From NCBI GenBank assembly GCA_038198775.1, contig JBBPZV010000039.1, positions 1 through 64,000 of the forward strand: a stretch of DNA of 64,000 nucleotides, read 5' to 3'. A model generated the notes under the pieces. The model worked only from the letters and a program-made list of their open reading frames with translations, was not told where the DNA came from and made no database searches. Source of the stretch: JACCYJ01 sp038198775. GTDB taxonomy: Bacteria; Actinomycetota; Actinomycetes; Propionibacteriales; Nocardioidaceae. Positions 25,418 to 33,465 of the stretch are shown piece after piece; the first letter of the stretch is position 1; each line of letters starts with the position of its first letter. The position numbers and the translations under genes were made by a program.

Positions 25418-26629
25418 TCAGCCGGTCCCGGCGACCGCGAGCCCGGCCGCCCGAGCCCGTTCGTAGGCGGCCGGCAGCACCGCCAGCAGCGCGTCGATGT
25501 CGGCCCGCGAGGACGTGTGCCCCAGGCTGAGGCGCAGCGACCCGCGGGCATCGGCATCGTCCTGCCCCATGGCGAGCAGCACGTGGCTGGCCTGCGGCAC
25601 CCCGGCGGTGCACGCGGAGCCGGTGGAGCACTCGATGCCGTGGGCGTCGAGCAGCATCAGCAGCGAGTCGCCCTCGCAGCCGGGAAAGCTCAGGTGCGCG
25701 ATGCCCGGCAGCCGATGTTCGGGGCCCGGGTCCGGGTCGCCGTTGACGACCACGGTGGGCACGGCCGCGCGTACGCCGGCGATCAGGTCCGCCCGCAGCG
25801 CCTCCAACCGGGCTGCCTGTACCGGCTGCCGCGTCACGGCAAGGTCGACGGCGGTCGCGAAGGCGGCGATCGCGGCGGCGTTGAGGGTGCCCGAGCGGAT
25901 GTCGCGCTCCTGACCGCCGCCGTGCAGAAGCGCGACGAGCTCGAGCTCTCGGCGCACCAGCAGCGCACCGACTCCGACCGGGCCGCCGATCTTGTGCGCG
26001 GTCACGGTCATCGCGTCGAGGCCCGAGCCGGTGAAGTCGACGGGCACGTGGCCCAGCGCCTGGACGGCATCGCTGTGCACCGGGATCCCGTTGGGACGGG
26101 CAGCTGCCACGATCTCCGCGAGCGGGGCGATCGTGCCCACCTCGTTGTTGGCCCACATGCACGTCACGAGCGCGACGCTTCGCGGGTCCGCGTCGATGCG
26201 CTGCGCCAGCTCGTCCGGCCGTACCCGTCCGGTCGCGTCGACACCGACGAGCTCGACCTGCGCCGCCTCGTTGCGGGCCAGCCAGTCCACGGGGTCGAGC
26301 ACCGCGTGGTGCTCGGCAGCGGCCGCGAGCAGCCGCGTCCGCCGAGGGTCACCGGCCCGGCGGGCCCAGTAGAGGCCCTTGACCGCGAGGTTGTCGGCTT
26401 CGGTGCCGCCGGAGGTGAACACCACCTCGGCCGGCCGCGCGCCCAACCGCTGCGCGATCAGCTCCCGGGACTCCTCCACCGTCCGGCGCGCCGCCCGACC
26501 GGACCCGTGCAGCGACGACGGGTTGCCGAGCCGCTGCAGCTGCTCGGTCATCGTGGCCACTGCTTCGGGGACCATGGGCGTGGTGGCGGCATGGTCGAAG
26601 TACGCGACCGCATCGGGGTGGGGGCTCAT
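25418..26629 (-). CDS. Cysteine desulfurase (NifS/IscS class)
   Basis: A 403-residue PLP enzyme that converts cysteine to alanine and a protein persulfide. Markers in order: YFDHAATTPMVPEAV, VVFTSGGTEADNLAVKG, EHHAVLD, the PLP Lys in MTVTAHKIGGPVGVG, and the active-site Cys loop ECSTGSACTAGVPQASHVL. The class I loop length fits sulfur donation to MnmA, whose gene follows 2 bases later. It may also serve Fe-S assembly, but no isc or suf genes are nearby. Confidence 0.95.
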   Translation of the reverse strand: MSPHPDAVAYFDHAATTPMVPEAVATMTEQLQRLGNPSSLHGSGRAARRTVEESRELIAQRLGARPAEVVFTSGGTEADNLAVKGLYWARRAGDPRRTRLLAAAAEHHAVLDPVDWLARNEAAQVELVGVDATGRVRPDELAQRIDADPRSVALVTCMWANNEVGTIAPLAEIVAAARPNGIPVHSDAVQALGHVPVDFTGSGLDAMTVTAHKIGGPVGVGALLVRRELELVALLHGGGQERDIRSGTLNAAAIAAFATAVDLAVTRQPVQAARLEALRADLIAGVRAAVPTVVVNGDPDPGPEHRLPGIAHLSFPGCEGDSLLMLLDAHGIECSTGSACTAGVPQASHVLLAMGQDDADARGSLRLSLGHTSSRADIDALLAVLPAAYERARAAGLAVAGTG

Positions 26630-26717
26630 CGAGCGTCCAGCCTAGTCCGGCCGTCTTGGTGTCGAGAGCGCGAGCCGGTGCGGTGCGTCCGCGCAGTCAG
26701 CCCGCTTCGAGACGGAT

Positions 26718-26759
26718 CTCCCGACAACTCGACCGCCAGAGCCACCCAAAGGTCGGGAG
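26718..26759. repeat. Inverted repeat between etfA and the desulfurase operon
   Basis: CTCCCGAC (26718-26725) and GTCGGGAG (26752-26759) are perfect complements separated by 26 bases, in the 161-base gap downstream of etfA. No T-run follows on the minus strand. It may end the etf transcript, or be an operator for the desulfurase operon. The rest of the gap shows nothing recognisable. Confidence 0.25.
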
Positions 26760-26790
26760 GATCGCGCCGTTGTCGGTCCTCAGCCAGCCC

Positions 26791-27747
26791 TCAGCCCTTG
26801 CGCCGGGTGATCTCCTCGGTCGCCTGCGGCAGGATCTTGTGCAGATCGCCGACGACGCCGAAGTCGGCGAGCTCGAAGATCGGCGACTCCGAGTCCTTGT
26901 TGACGACCACTATCGCCTTCGACGTCTGCATGCCGGCCCGGTGCTGGATCGCGCCCGAGATGCCGCAGGCGATATAGAGCTGCGGCGACACGGTCTTGCC
27001 GGTCTGGCCGACCTGGAAGGCATGCGGGTACCACCCGGAGTCCACCGCCGCACGGGAGGCGCCCACGGCCGCGCCAAGCGAGTCGGCGAACTCCTCCACC
27101 GGCCCGAAGTCGCCGGCGGTGCCGCGGCCGCCGGACACCACGATCGACGCCTCGGTCAGCTCCGGACGGCCGGTCTTGGTGCGCGGCTCACGCTCGCTCA
27201 CGCGGGTGCCACGGGCGGCATCCGACACCGCCACGTCCGGCCTCTCGACGACTGCCTCACCGGCCGCCCGCTCCGGGGTTGTGGAGTTGGGCTTCACGGT
27301 GACGATCGGCGTGCCCTGCGTCACCTTGGCCTCGACGGTGTAGCTGCCGGCGAAGACCGACTGGGTCGTAACCGTCCCATCCGGTCCCGCCTGCACGTCC
27401 ACGGCGTCGGTGACGACCCCGGACTCGGTCCGGATCGCGAGGCGGCCGGCTATCTCCTTGCCCTCGGGGGTGGACGGGATGAGCACCGCTGCCGGGAACG
27501 TCGCCTGCATCAACTGCTCGAGCGCGTCCACCTTCGGCACGACCAGGTAGTCCGACAGCTCCGCGGAGTCGAGGACGTACACCTTCTCGGCCCCGTACGC
27601 CTGCAACGTCTCGAGGGCGGAGTCCACACCGGCGCCGCTGTGGACCGCCGACGGTTCCCCGAGGCGGCGAGCGATCGTGAGCAGCTCAGTGGTGGTCTTG
27701 CGGACGGTGCCGTCGACGTGGTCGACGAGCACGAGGACCTCGCTCAT
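26791..27747 (-). CDS. etfA: Electron transfer flavoprotein alpha subunit
   Basis: A 318-residue EtfA, the FAD-binding subunit that carries electrons from acyl-CoA dehydrogenases to the quinone pool. The C-terminal FAD motif is intact: IVVSGGRGTAGDFGPVEEFA, VGQTGKTVSPQLYIACGISG and AIVVVNKDSESPIFELADFG. The middle contains TVKPNSTTPE. It follows etfB with a 16-base gap. Confidence 0.96.
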   Translation of the reverse strand: MSEVLVLVDHVDGTVRKTTTELLTIARRLGEPSAVHSGAGVDSALETLQAYGAEKVYVLDSAELSDYLVVPKVDALEQLMQATFPAAVLIPSTPEGKEIAGRLAIRTESGVVTDAVDVQAGPDGTVTTQSVFAGSYTVEAKVTQGTPIVTVKPNSTTPERAAGEAVVERPDVAVSDAARGTRVSEREPRTKTGRPELTEASIVVSGGRGTAGDFGPVEEFADSLGAAVGASRAAVDSGWYPHAFQVGQTGKTVSPQLYIACGISGAIQHRAGMQTSKAIVVVNKDSESPIFELADFGVVGDLHKILPQATEEITRRKG

Positions 27748-27763
27748 GGTCGGGCTCCCTGTC

Positions 27764-28543
27764 TCAGACGAACTTCTGGGCGGCGAGGAACTCGACCAGC
27801 TTGGTCCCGCCGTCGCCCTCGTCGGTGATCACCGTGCCGCTGCTGCGAGGTGGGCGGGCGTCGTACGAGATGACCTCGGTCCAGGAGGCAGCCAGGCCCA
27901 CCCGGGAGGCGTCGATCCCGAGGTCGGCCAGCGACCAGGTCTCCACCGGCTTCTTCTTCGCGGCCATGATGCCCTTGAACGACGGGTACCTCGGCTCGTT
28001 GGTCTGGTCGGTGACGCTCACTATGGCCGGCATTGACGCGACGACGGTCTCCACCGCCGTGTCGCTGTCGCGGCGCACGGTCACGGTGTCGCCGTCCACG
28101 CTCACCTGGGCGGCGTACGTGAGCTGCGGGCGCCCGAGGCGCTCGGCCAGCATCGCCGGGACGAGTCCCATGACCCCGTCCGTGGACGACATGCCGCAAA
28201 TCACCAGATCGGCGTCGAGCCGGCGGATCGCCTCGGCGAGGACCAGTGACGTGGCCACGGCGTCCGAGCCGTGGATCAAGTCGTCCATGACGTGGACGCC
28301 CTTGTCGGCGCCCATCTGCAGCGACTTGCGGATCGCGTCGCCGGCCGGCTCCGGCCCGACCGTCAGCACGGTGACCTCTCCCCCGGCTACCTCGGTGAGC
28401 TGCAGCGCCTCCTCGACCGCGTACTCGTCGAGCTCGGACAGCAGCCCGTCGACCCCGTCCCGGTCGACGGTGGAGTCGGAGGGGTCGAACGTCCGGTCCG
28501 CGGTGGCATCCGGTACGTGCTTGGCGCACACGACGATGTTCAT
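27764..28543 (-). CDS. etfB: Electron transfer flavoprotein beta subunit
   Basis: A 259-residue EtfB, which binds AMP structurally and docks partner dehydrogenases. It begins MNIVVCAKHVPDAT. The adenine-nucleotide region is VTVLTVGPEPAGDAIRKSLQ with LICGMSSTDG, and PRYPSFKGIMAAKKKP is the recognition-loop segment. The ATG at 28543 is preferred because the frame upstream lacks family similarity. First gene of etfB-etfA. Confidence 0.96.
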   Translation of the reverse strand: MNIVVCAKHVPDATADRTFDPSDSTVDRDGVDGLLSELDEYAVEEALQLTEVAGGEVTVLTVGPEPAGDAIRKSLQMGADKGVHVMDDLIHGSDAVATSLVLAEAIRRLDADLVICGMSSTDGVMGLVPAMLAERLGRPQLTYAAQVSVDGDTVTVRRDSDTAVETVVASMPAIVSVTDQTNEPRYPSFKGIMAAKKKPVETWSLADLGIDASRVGLAASWTEVISYDARPPRSSGTVITDEGDGGTKLVEFLAAQKFV

Positions 28544-28638
28544 GCCGGCAAGCCTGCCACCGCGGGCCCGGAGGCGCCCCGGCCGGGTCGGCAGGGGGGA
28601 AGGATGATCGACCACGGCAACGATGGCAGGAGGCCCGC

Positions 28639-29355
28639 GTGACGCCGCTCGATGAGTCCGCGCAACCACCGTCCACCAGGACCCGGGTGCGCAGAGAACC
28701 GCACCGCGGGACCTATGGCCGCGCCGATATCGACTCCGTGCTCGACGTCGCGTTGAGCTGCCATCTGGCGTTCGTCCACGAGGGCCAGCCGTACGCGGTG
28801 CCGACGCTGCACGCCCGAGTCCGCGACCTCGTCTACGTGCACGGATCCGCCGCCAGCCGGGCACTGCGGACGCTGCGCGCCGGAGCGCCGGCCTGCGTGA
28901 CCGTCACCGTGCTCGACGGGCTGGTGCTGGCGCGCAGCGTCTTCGAGCACTCCGTCAACTACCGCAGCGTGATGCTGCTGGGCAGGCTGCGAGAGGTCGA
29001 GGACTCCTCCGACAAGCTGGCGGCGCTCGAGGCGTTCACCGAGAAGCTGCTGCCGGGTCGCTGGGCCGAGGCTCGCCACCCCACGCCGGAGGAGCTGAGG
29101 GCCACGTCGATCCTCGCCCTGCCGATCGAGGAGGCCTCGGCCAAGATTCGGACCGGTCCCCCCGAGGACGGAAATTCATCAGACGGCGACCTGCCGATCT
29201 GGTCCGGTCAGCTGCCGCTGCACGCCAGCTGGGGGGACCCGATCCCCGACCCGACGCTGCGACCAGGGATCGAGGTCCCCGCCAGCGTCGAGCGGCTGGT
29301 CACGACCCCCGGCGCACCACCCGGGGCCGCTCCGCCGCGGCGCGCGCCCGGATGA
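28639..29355 (+). CDS. Pyridoxamine-phosphate-oxidase-fold (flavin-binding) protein
   Basis: A 238-residue split-barrel protein related to the pyridoxamine 5'-phosphate oxidase-like group. It has the typical LSCHLAFVHEGQPYAVPTLH, LVYVHGSAASRALRTL, VTVLDGLVLARSVFEHSVNY and RSVMLLGRLREV. A strong ribosome site (GGCAGGAGG) precedes the GTG at 28639. Relatives bind FMN or F420. The 3' end overlaps the convergent acyltransferase gene by 56 bases; the Pro/Ala-rich last 20 residues are poorly conserved in type. Confidence 0.85.
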   Translation: MTPLDESAQPPSTRTRVRREPHRGTYGRADIDSVLDVALSCHLAFVHEGQPYAVPTLHARVRDLVYVHGSAASRALRTLRAGAPACVTVTVLDGLVLARSVFEHSVNYRSVMLLGRLREVEDSSDKLAALEAFTEKLLPGRWAEARHPTPEELRATSILALPIEEASAKIRTGPPEDGNSSDGDLPIWSGQLPLHASWGDPIPDPTLRPGIEVPASVERLVTTPGAPPGAAPPRRAPG

Positions 29356-29956
29356 CCCGGCCGGGGACGCCGGCCACCACGCTGTAGTCGGGGACGTCGC
29401 CGCGCACCACGGTGTGCGCCGCCAGCACGCAGCCCCGCCCCACCACCGACCCGCGCAGCACGCTGACCTTGGTGCCCAGCCAGCAGTCGGGGCCGATGCG
29501 TACCGGCGACTTCGCGATCCCCTGGTCCTTGATCGGCGTGTGCAGGTCTTCGGCGATGTGGTCGAAGTCGCAGACGTACACCCAGTCCGCGACCAGCGTG
29601 GACGCACCGATCTCGATGTCGAGGTAACAGTTGACGGCGTTGTCGGCGCCCAGCACCACCTTGTCGCCGAGGCGCAGCGTGCCCTCGTGGGCCCGCAGCC
29701 TGCACCCGTCCCCCAGGTGCACCCAGCGCCCGAGCACGATGCGCCCGTATCCGGGGCGGGCATAAAGCTCGACCCGGCGGCCTAGAAACACCAGGCCCTC
29801 GGTGACCACCTCGGGATGCCGCAGCCGCAGCATCGCGTACCGCCAGTAGCGCACCAGGTGGTAGCGGCTCCACGCCCGGTGGCGCAGCACCCAGCACAGG
29901 TTGGCGAAGGTCAGCAACCGGGCCTGGCGCGGGTCACGCGGGGACCGCTGCACCAT
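29300..29956 (-). CDS. Left-handed beta-helix (hexapeptide) acyltransferase
   Basis: A 218-residue protein with hexapeptide turns from about residue 65: YGRIVLGRWVHLGDGCRLRA, GTLRLGDKVVLGADNAVNC, LDIEIGASTLVADWVYV, then VRIGPDCWLGTKVSVLRGS, VVGRGCVLAAHTVVRGDVP. The His in CDFDHIAEDLHTP corresponds to the catalytic His of maltose/galactoside-type transferases. The N-terminal part is basic and aromatic. The neighbouring methyltransferase gene upstream (11-base gap) suggests joint modification of a glycan or lipid; the acceptor is unknown. Confidence 0.85.
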   Translation of the reverse strand: MVQRSPRDPRQARLLTFANLCWVLRHRAWSRYHLVRYWRYAMLRLRHPEVVTEGLVFLGRRVELYARPGYGRIVLGRWVHLGDGCRLRAHEGTLRLGDKVVLGADNAVNCYLDIEIGASTLVADWVYVCDFDHIAEDLHTPIKDQGIAKSPVRIGPDCWLGTKVSVLRGSVVGRGCVLAAHTVVRGDVPDYSVVAGVPGRVIRARAAAERPRVVRRGS

Positions 29957-29966
29957 GCCGGGAACC

Positions 29967-30893
29967 CTAGTGTCTGGTCCCGGTCAGCGAGACGTTGTAG
30001 TAGAGCCTCGCCGGGACCACCGGCCGCAGCCGCTCGTCGAGGCGCGACAGCGTGCGCCAGGAGCGGTACGCGAACATCCGCCAGCGCCATCCCAGCCGGT
30101 CTTCGGGCACCGCGGACTCGAACGTACGCACCGGCCAGCCCCACCAGGCTGCCGTCAGCTCGGCAGTGACCGTACGCACGTCGCAGGCGCCGGCCCGGCG
30201 GGCGGTGGCGGCGAGCTCGTCGGGGTCGAAGGTGTGCAGGTCGACTACCGACTCCAGCACCGCCGCCCGGGACGACTCGTCCAGCTCCGCGCGCGGCCGC
30301 GACCAGCCGCGCAGCCCGGGCAGCCGGGTGGCGTGGGTGGTGGCCCACCACGTCAGCTGCGAGAGCCGGCGTGCGGTCCGGTCGCCGAAGTCGGTGGGTT
30401 CGCCGCAGACCACCAGGCGACCGCCGGGTCGCAGCACCCGGAGCATCTCCGCGAGCGCCCGCTCGACGTCGGGGATGTGGTGCAGCACGGCGTGGCCGAC
30501 GACGAGGTCGAAGCTGCCATCGGCGTACGGCAGCCGCTCGGCGTCCGCCACGTTGCCCTCGACGGCGAAGCCGAGACCGGCCGCGTTGCGCCGGACCGCC
30601 TCCACCATCCCGGCGGAGATGTCGGTGACGTGCGCCTTCCCGATCACCCCCGCCTGCTTGAGGTTCAGCGTGAAGAAGCCCGTTCCGCAGCCGACCTCCA
30701 GCACCCTGGCGTACGGCCAGCCGTCCCGTCCCGCAACCGCCACGAACCTCCCGCGGGCGTACTCGATGCAGCGCTCGTCGAACGAGATCGACCACTTGTC
30801 GTCGTACGTGCGCGACTCCCAGTCGTGGTAGAGCACCTGCGCCAGCTTGGTGTCGCCCCGGGCCCGGTCCACCTCCTGCGCGCTCGCCGCCAC
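29967..30893 (-). CDS. SAM-dependent methyltransferase
   Basis: A 308-residue class I methyltransferase. Motif I is ARVLEVGCGTGFFTLNLKQ, post-I acid is in AHVTDISAGMVEAV, motif II is SFDLVVGHAVLHHIPD and motif III is EMLRVLRPGGRLVVCGEP. The C-terminal 120 residues are variable and end VPARLYYNVSLTGTRH. The GTG start follows directly after the stop of the enoyl-CoA hydratase gene (TGAGTG). The substrate is unknown. Confidence 0.9.
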   Translation of the reverse strand: MAASAQEVDRARGDTKLAQVLYHDWESRTYDDKWSISFDERCIEYARGRFVAVAGRDGWPYARVLEVGCGTGFFTLNLKQAGVIGKAHVTDISAGMVEAVRRNAAGLGFAVEGNVADAERLPYADGSFDLVVGHAVLHHIPDVERALAEMLRVLRPGGRLVVCGEPTDFGDRTARRLSQLTWWATTHATRLPGLRGWSRPRAELDESSRAAVLESVVDLHTFDPDELAATARRAGACDVRTVTAELTAAWWGWPVRTFESAVPEDRLGWRWRMFAYRSWRTLSRLDERLRPVVPARLYYNVSLTGTRH

Positions 30894-31673
30894 TCAGCGG
30901 CCCTCGAACGCGGCCTTGCCCGGCCCCTTGTCGAGGAACGACTGCATCCCGGTGCTGCGGTCCCGCGTCGCAAACAGGGCGCTGAACTGCAGCCGCTCGA
31001 TCTCGAGGCCGGTGTCGAGGTCGACCTCCAGGCCGCGGTCGATGGCCTCCTTGGCGGCACGCAGGGCGTAGGCAGGCCCCCGCGCGAACTGCCCCGCCCA
31101 GGCGAGCGCGGTGCGGTAGACGTCGGCGGCGGGGACCACCGTGTCGACGAGCCCGATCCGGAGTGCCTCGTCGGCCTTGACGAAGCGCCCGGTGAAGACG
31201 ATTTCCTTGGCCTTGGCGGGACCGACCAGCCTGCTGAGCCGTTGGGTGCCGCCGGCGCCGGGGATGATGCCGAGCAGGATCTCCGGCTGGCCGAGCTGCG
31301 CGTCGTCCGCGGCGATCCGGACATCGGCGCAAAGTGCCAGCTCGCAGCCACCGCCGAGCGCGTAGCCGGTGATCGCCGCGACGGTCGGCTTGGGGATCCG
31401 CGCCACCGCCGTGAGGGCCGACTGCAAGGAGGCGCTGCGGTCGGCCATGTCGGCGTACGACATCTGAGCCATCTCCTTGATGTCCGCCCCGGCCGCGAAC
31501 ACGCGCTCGCCGCCGTACACCACGACGGCGCGGACGTCGTCGCGTTCGGCCGCCTGCGCTGCCGCGGTCCGGATCTCCTCCTGCATCGCCACGTCGAGCG
31601 CGTTCATCTTGGGCCGGTCCAGGCGAACCGTCCCCACACCGTCTGCCACTTCCAGCCGTACCAACTCGCCCAT
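30894..31673 (-). CDS. Enoyl-CoA hydratase/isomerase
   Basis: A 259-residue crotonase-fold enzyme. The first oxyanion strand is VFAAGADIKEMAQM, the second is YALGGGCELALCADVRIAA, and both catalytic glutamates appear present: one in GGGCELAL and one in LGQPEILLGIIPGAGGTQRL. Expected reaction is hydration of 2-enoyl-CoA to 3-hydroxyacyl-CoA in beta-oxidation. It leads the hydratase-methyltransferase-acyltransferase group. Confidence 0.94.
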   Translation of the reverse strand: MGELVRLEVADGVGTVRLDRPKMNALDVAMQEEIRTAAAQAAERDDVRAVVVYGGERVFAAGADIKEMAQMSYADMADRSASLQSALTAVARIPKPTVAAITGYALGGGCELALCADVRIAADDAQLGQPEILLGIIPGAGGTQRLSRLVGPAKAKEIVFTGRFVKADEALRIGLVDTVVPAADVYRTALAWAGQFARGPAYALRAAKEAIDRGLEVDLDTGLEIERLQFSALFATRDRSTGMQSFLDKGPGKAAFEGR

Positions 31674-31775
31674 GTGTTGCGCCTCCCATGCCGGTCGTCC
31701 GCGCGAGCCTAGCCGCGGCCCGGCATCTCGACCTGCGGCGCCGACTAACGGAGCGGTGGCCGGCGCGAGCGGCCG

Positions 31776-32033
31776 CTACACCGCCAACCAGCGCTCGCGC
31801 AGTGTGGCCGCGAGGACTGCCCGTTCCTCCGGCGGCGTGATCTCGACGGCCTCTTCAGGAGGGAACGCCGTCCGTTTCGTCCTAACGAGTGTGTGCCCCT
31901 CCATGCCTCCGAGAGCCGCTGGAGCGAGAAACACATAAGTAAGATCATCTTCTACGACAATCGCCGGGGCGCCGTGCCACGGCGGACGTCCGGTGAAGTT
32001 CTTACAGTACGAGCAGGGTTTCTGTGCCGGCAT
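31776..32033 (-). pseudogene. Truncated HIT-family protein
   Basis: Eighty-five codons resemble the N-terminal half of a HIT-family nucleotide hydrolase: KPCSYCKNFTGRPPWHG, VVEDDLTYVFLAPAALGG, GHTLVRTKRTAF and ITPPEERAVLAATLR. The catalytic H-x-H-x-H strand that should follow is absent, as the frame stops at 31776 and no continuation was seen in other frames to 31674. It is either a decayed gene or a divergent small protein of its own. The flanks are AT-richer than average. Confidence 0.5.
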
Positions 32034-32153
32034 GACTAGGGGCAAGGGACTTGGAGCGTACCGGGACTAGGTTCATCAAAACGTGGCCTTCTCGTCATCC
32101 ACAGATGTCGTATGGGTGTTCGATATTGGCTGCGGAGCGCCTAGCATGGTGGT

Positions 32154-33461
32154 GTGAGCGCATCTTCGACCACCCTGTCCCCGCATCCTCGAGTGGATGC
32201 GGTGGAGCGGTGCCGCGGAGTGTTGGTGCGGGCGGCTGAGGCTCCGTTGTGGTCGTTGTCGGACGCGGAGCTGGTGGGTTTGCATGATGAGACCCGGGAC
32301 CTGTTGACCCGGGTGGAGGCGGCCAGGTTGGAGGTGCTGGCCGAACTGGCCGGGCGGGGGGTGGTGGCGGGGTCGGGGGCGGCGAACCCGGCGGCGTGGG
32401 TGCGTGGGCGGGACAAGCTGAGCGGCCCGGCCGCCAGCACCACCGTGAAGGTGGCCGCGTTCACCAGCGGCCCGGAGGGGGCGCCGCTGCGGCGGGCGTT
32501 GTGGGAGGCGGCCGTCAACACCGAGCAGGCCGGGGCGATCACCGCGGTGATGGCCTCCGCCCCGGCTTCGGCCACCCCCAGCGTCCGGTCCCGGGCGTTG
32601 CACCGGCTGATCGGCTACGCCGACGACTTCGACGCGGTCGGGTTGCGGGCGTTGGGGGTGGGCATCTGGGCGGCGGTGGACCCCGACGCCGCCGACGCCG
32701 ACGAGCAGGCCCGGCTGCTGGCCCAAGAGCGCCGGGCCCGCCGCCGCCGCGGGCTGGTGGGCCTACCCGACGGGGACGGCGGGATCCGGATCCGGGGCAG
32801 CCTGCCCGCCGCCCAGTGGTCCACCGTCCGCACCGCACTGTCACCGCTGGCCGCGCCCCGGCCCACCGCCGCCGACGGCTCCGATCCCCGCACCGGGGCC
32901 CAACGCGAGGCCGACGCGCTGGTCGAGCTGGCCCGCCGGGCACTGGCCGCCGGGGACCTCCCCGACGACGGCGGCGACCCACCCCAGCTGGTGCTCACCA
33001 CCACCGTGGACGCGCTCCGCGAAGGCCACGGCCCCGCCCGCTACGACGACGGCACCCGCATCAGCGTCACCGCCGCCCGACAAGCCGCCTGCGACGCCAT
33101 CTTGGTCAGCGTGCTGCTCGACCGGGCCGGGGTGCCCCTGTCGGTCGGGCGCCGGCAACGGCTGTTCCGCCGCGCCAACCGCCGCGCCCTGATCCTGCGC
33201 GACCGCGGCTGCGCCTTCCTCGGCTGCGACCGGCCACCCGCCTGGTGCCAAGCCCACCACATCATCCCCTGGCAAGACGGAGGGAAGACCAGCCTGCACA
33301 ACGGGGTCCTGCTGTGCGGGCACCACCACCGCCTCATCCACACCACCAGCTGGGAAGTCCGGCTCGCCGCCGACCGGCACCCCGAGTTCCTCCCCCCAGC
33401 CTGGATCGACTCCCACCGAAAACCTCTGCGAAACCACGCCCACGACGCGACGCGCAACTGA
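32154..33461 (+). CDS. DUF222/HNH endonuclease family protein
   Basis: A 435-residue member of the actinobacterial DUF222-HNH family (13E12-repeat type). The DUF222 part covers about residues 30-300 (LSDAELVGLHDETRDLLTRV, AAWVRGRDKLSG). The C-terminal HNH nuclease motif is CAFLGCDRPPAWCQAHHIIP with WQDGGKTSLHNGVLLCGHHH, including the zinc Cys pair. These proteins occur as many near-identical copies in some genomes and behave like mobile or recombining elements; their function is not settled. It starts with GTG at 32154 after an AT-richer leader, and ends 4 bases before the convergent glgP. Confidence 0.88.
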   Translation: MSASSTTLSPHPRVDAVERCRGVLVRAAEAPLWSLSDAELVGLHDETRDLLTRVEAARLEVLAELAGRGVVAGSGAANPAAWVRGRDKLSGPAASTTVKVAAFTSGPEGAPLRRALWEAAVNTEQAGAITAVMASAPASATPSVRSRALHRLIGYADDFDAVGLRALGVGIWAAVDPDAADADEQARLLAQERRARRRRGLVGLPDGDGGIRIRGSLPAAQWSTVRTALSPLAAPRPTAADGSDPRTGAQREADALVELARRALAAGDLPDDGGDPPQLVLTTTVDALREGHGPARYDDGTRISVTAARQAACDAILVSVLLDRAGVPLSVGRRQRLFRRANRRALILRDRGCAFLGCDRPPAWCQAHHIIPWQDGGKTSLHNGVLLCGHHHRLIHTTSWEVRLAADRHPEFLPPAWIDSHRKPLRNHAHDATRN

Positions 33462-33465
33462 AGGG

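Noticed and set aside
24330..26162. A 610-codon frame that would fuse extra sequence to MnmA
   Set aside because: Sequence upstream of 25415 is a shifted frame of the cysteine desulfurase gene.
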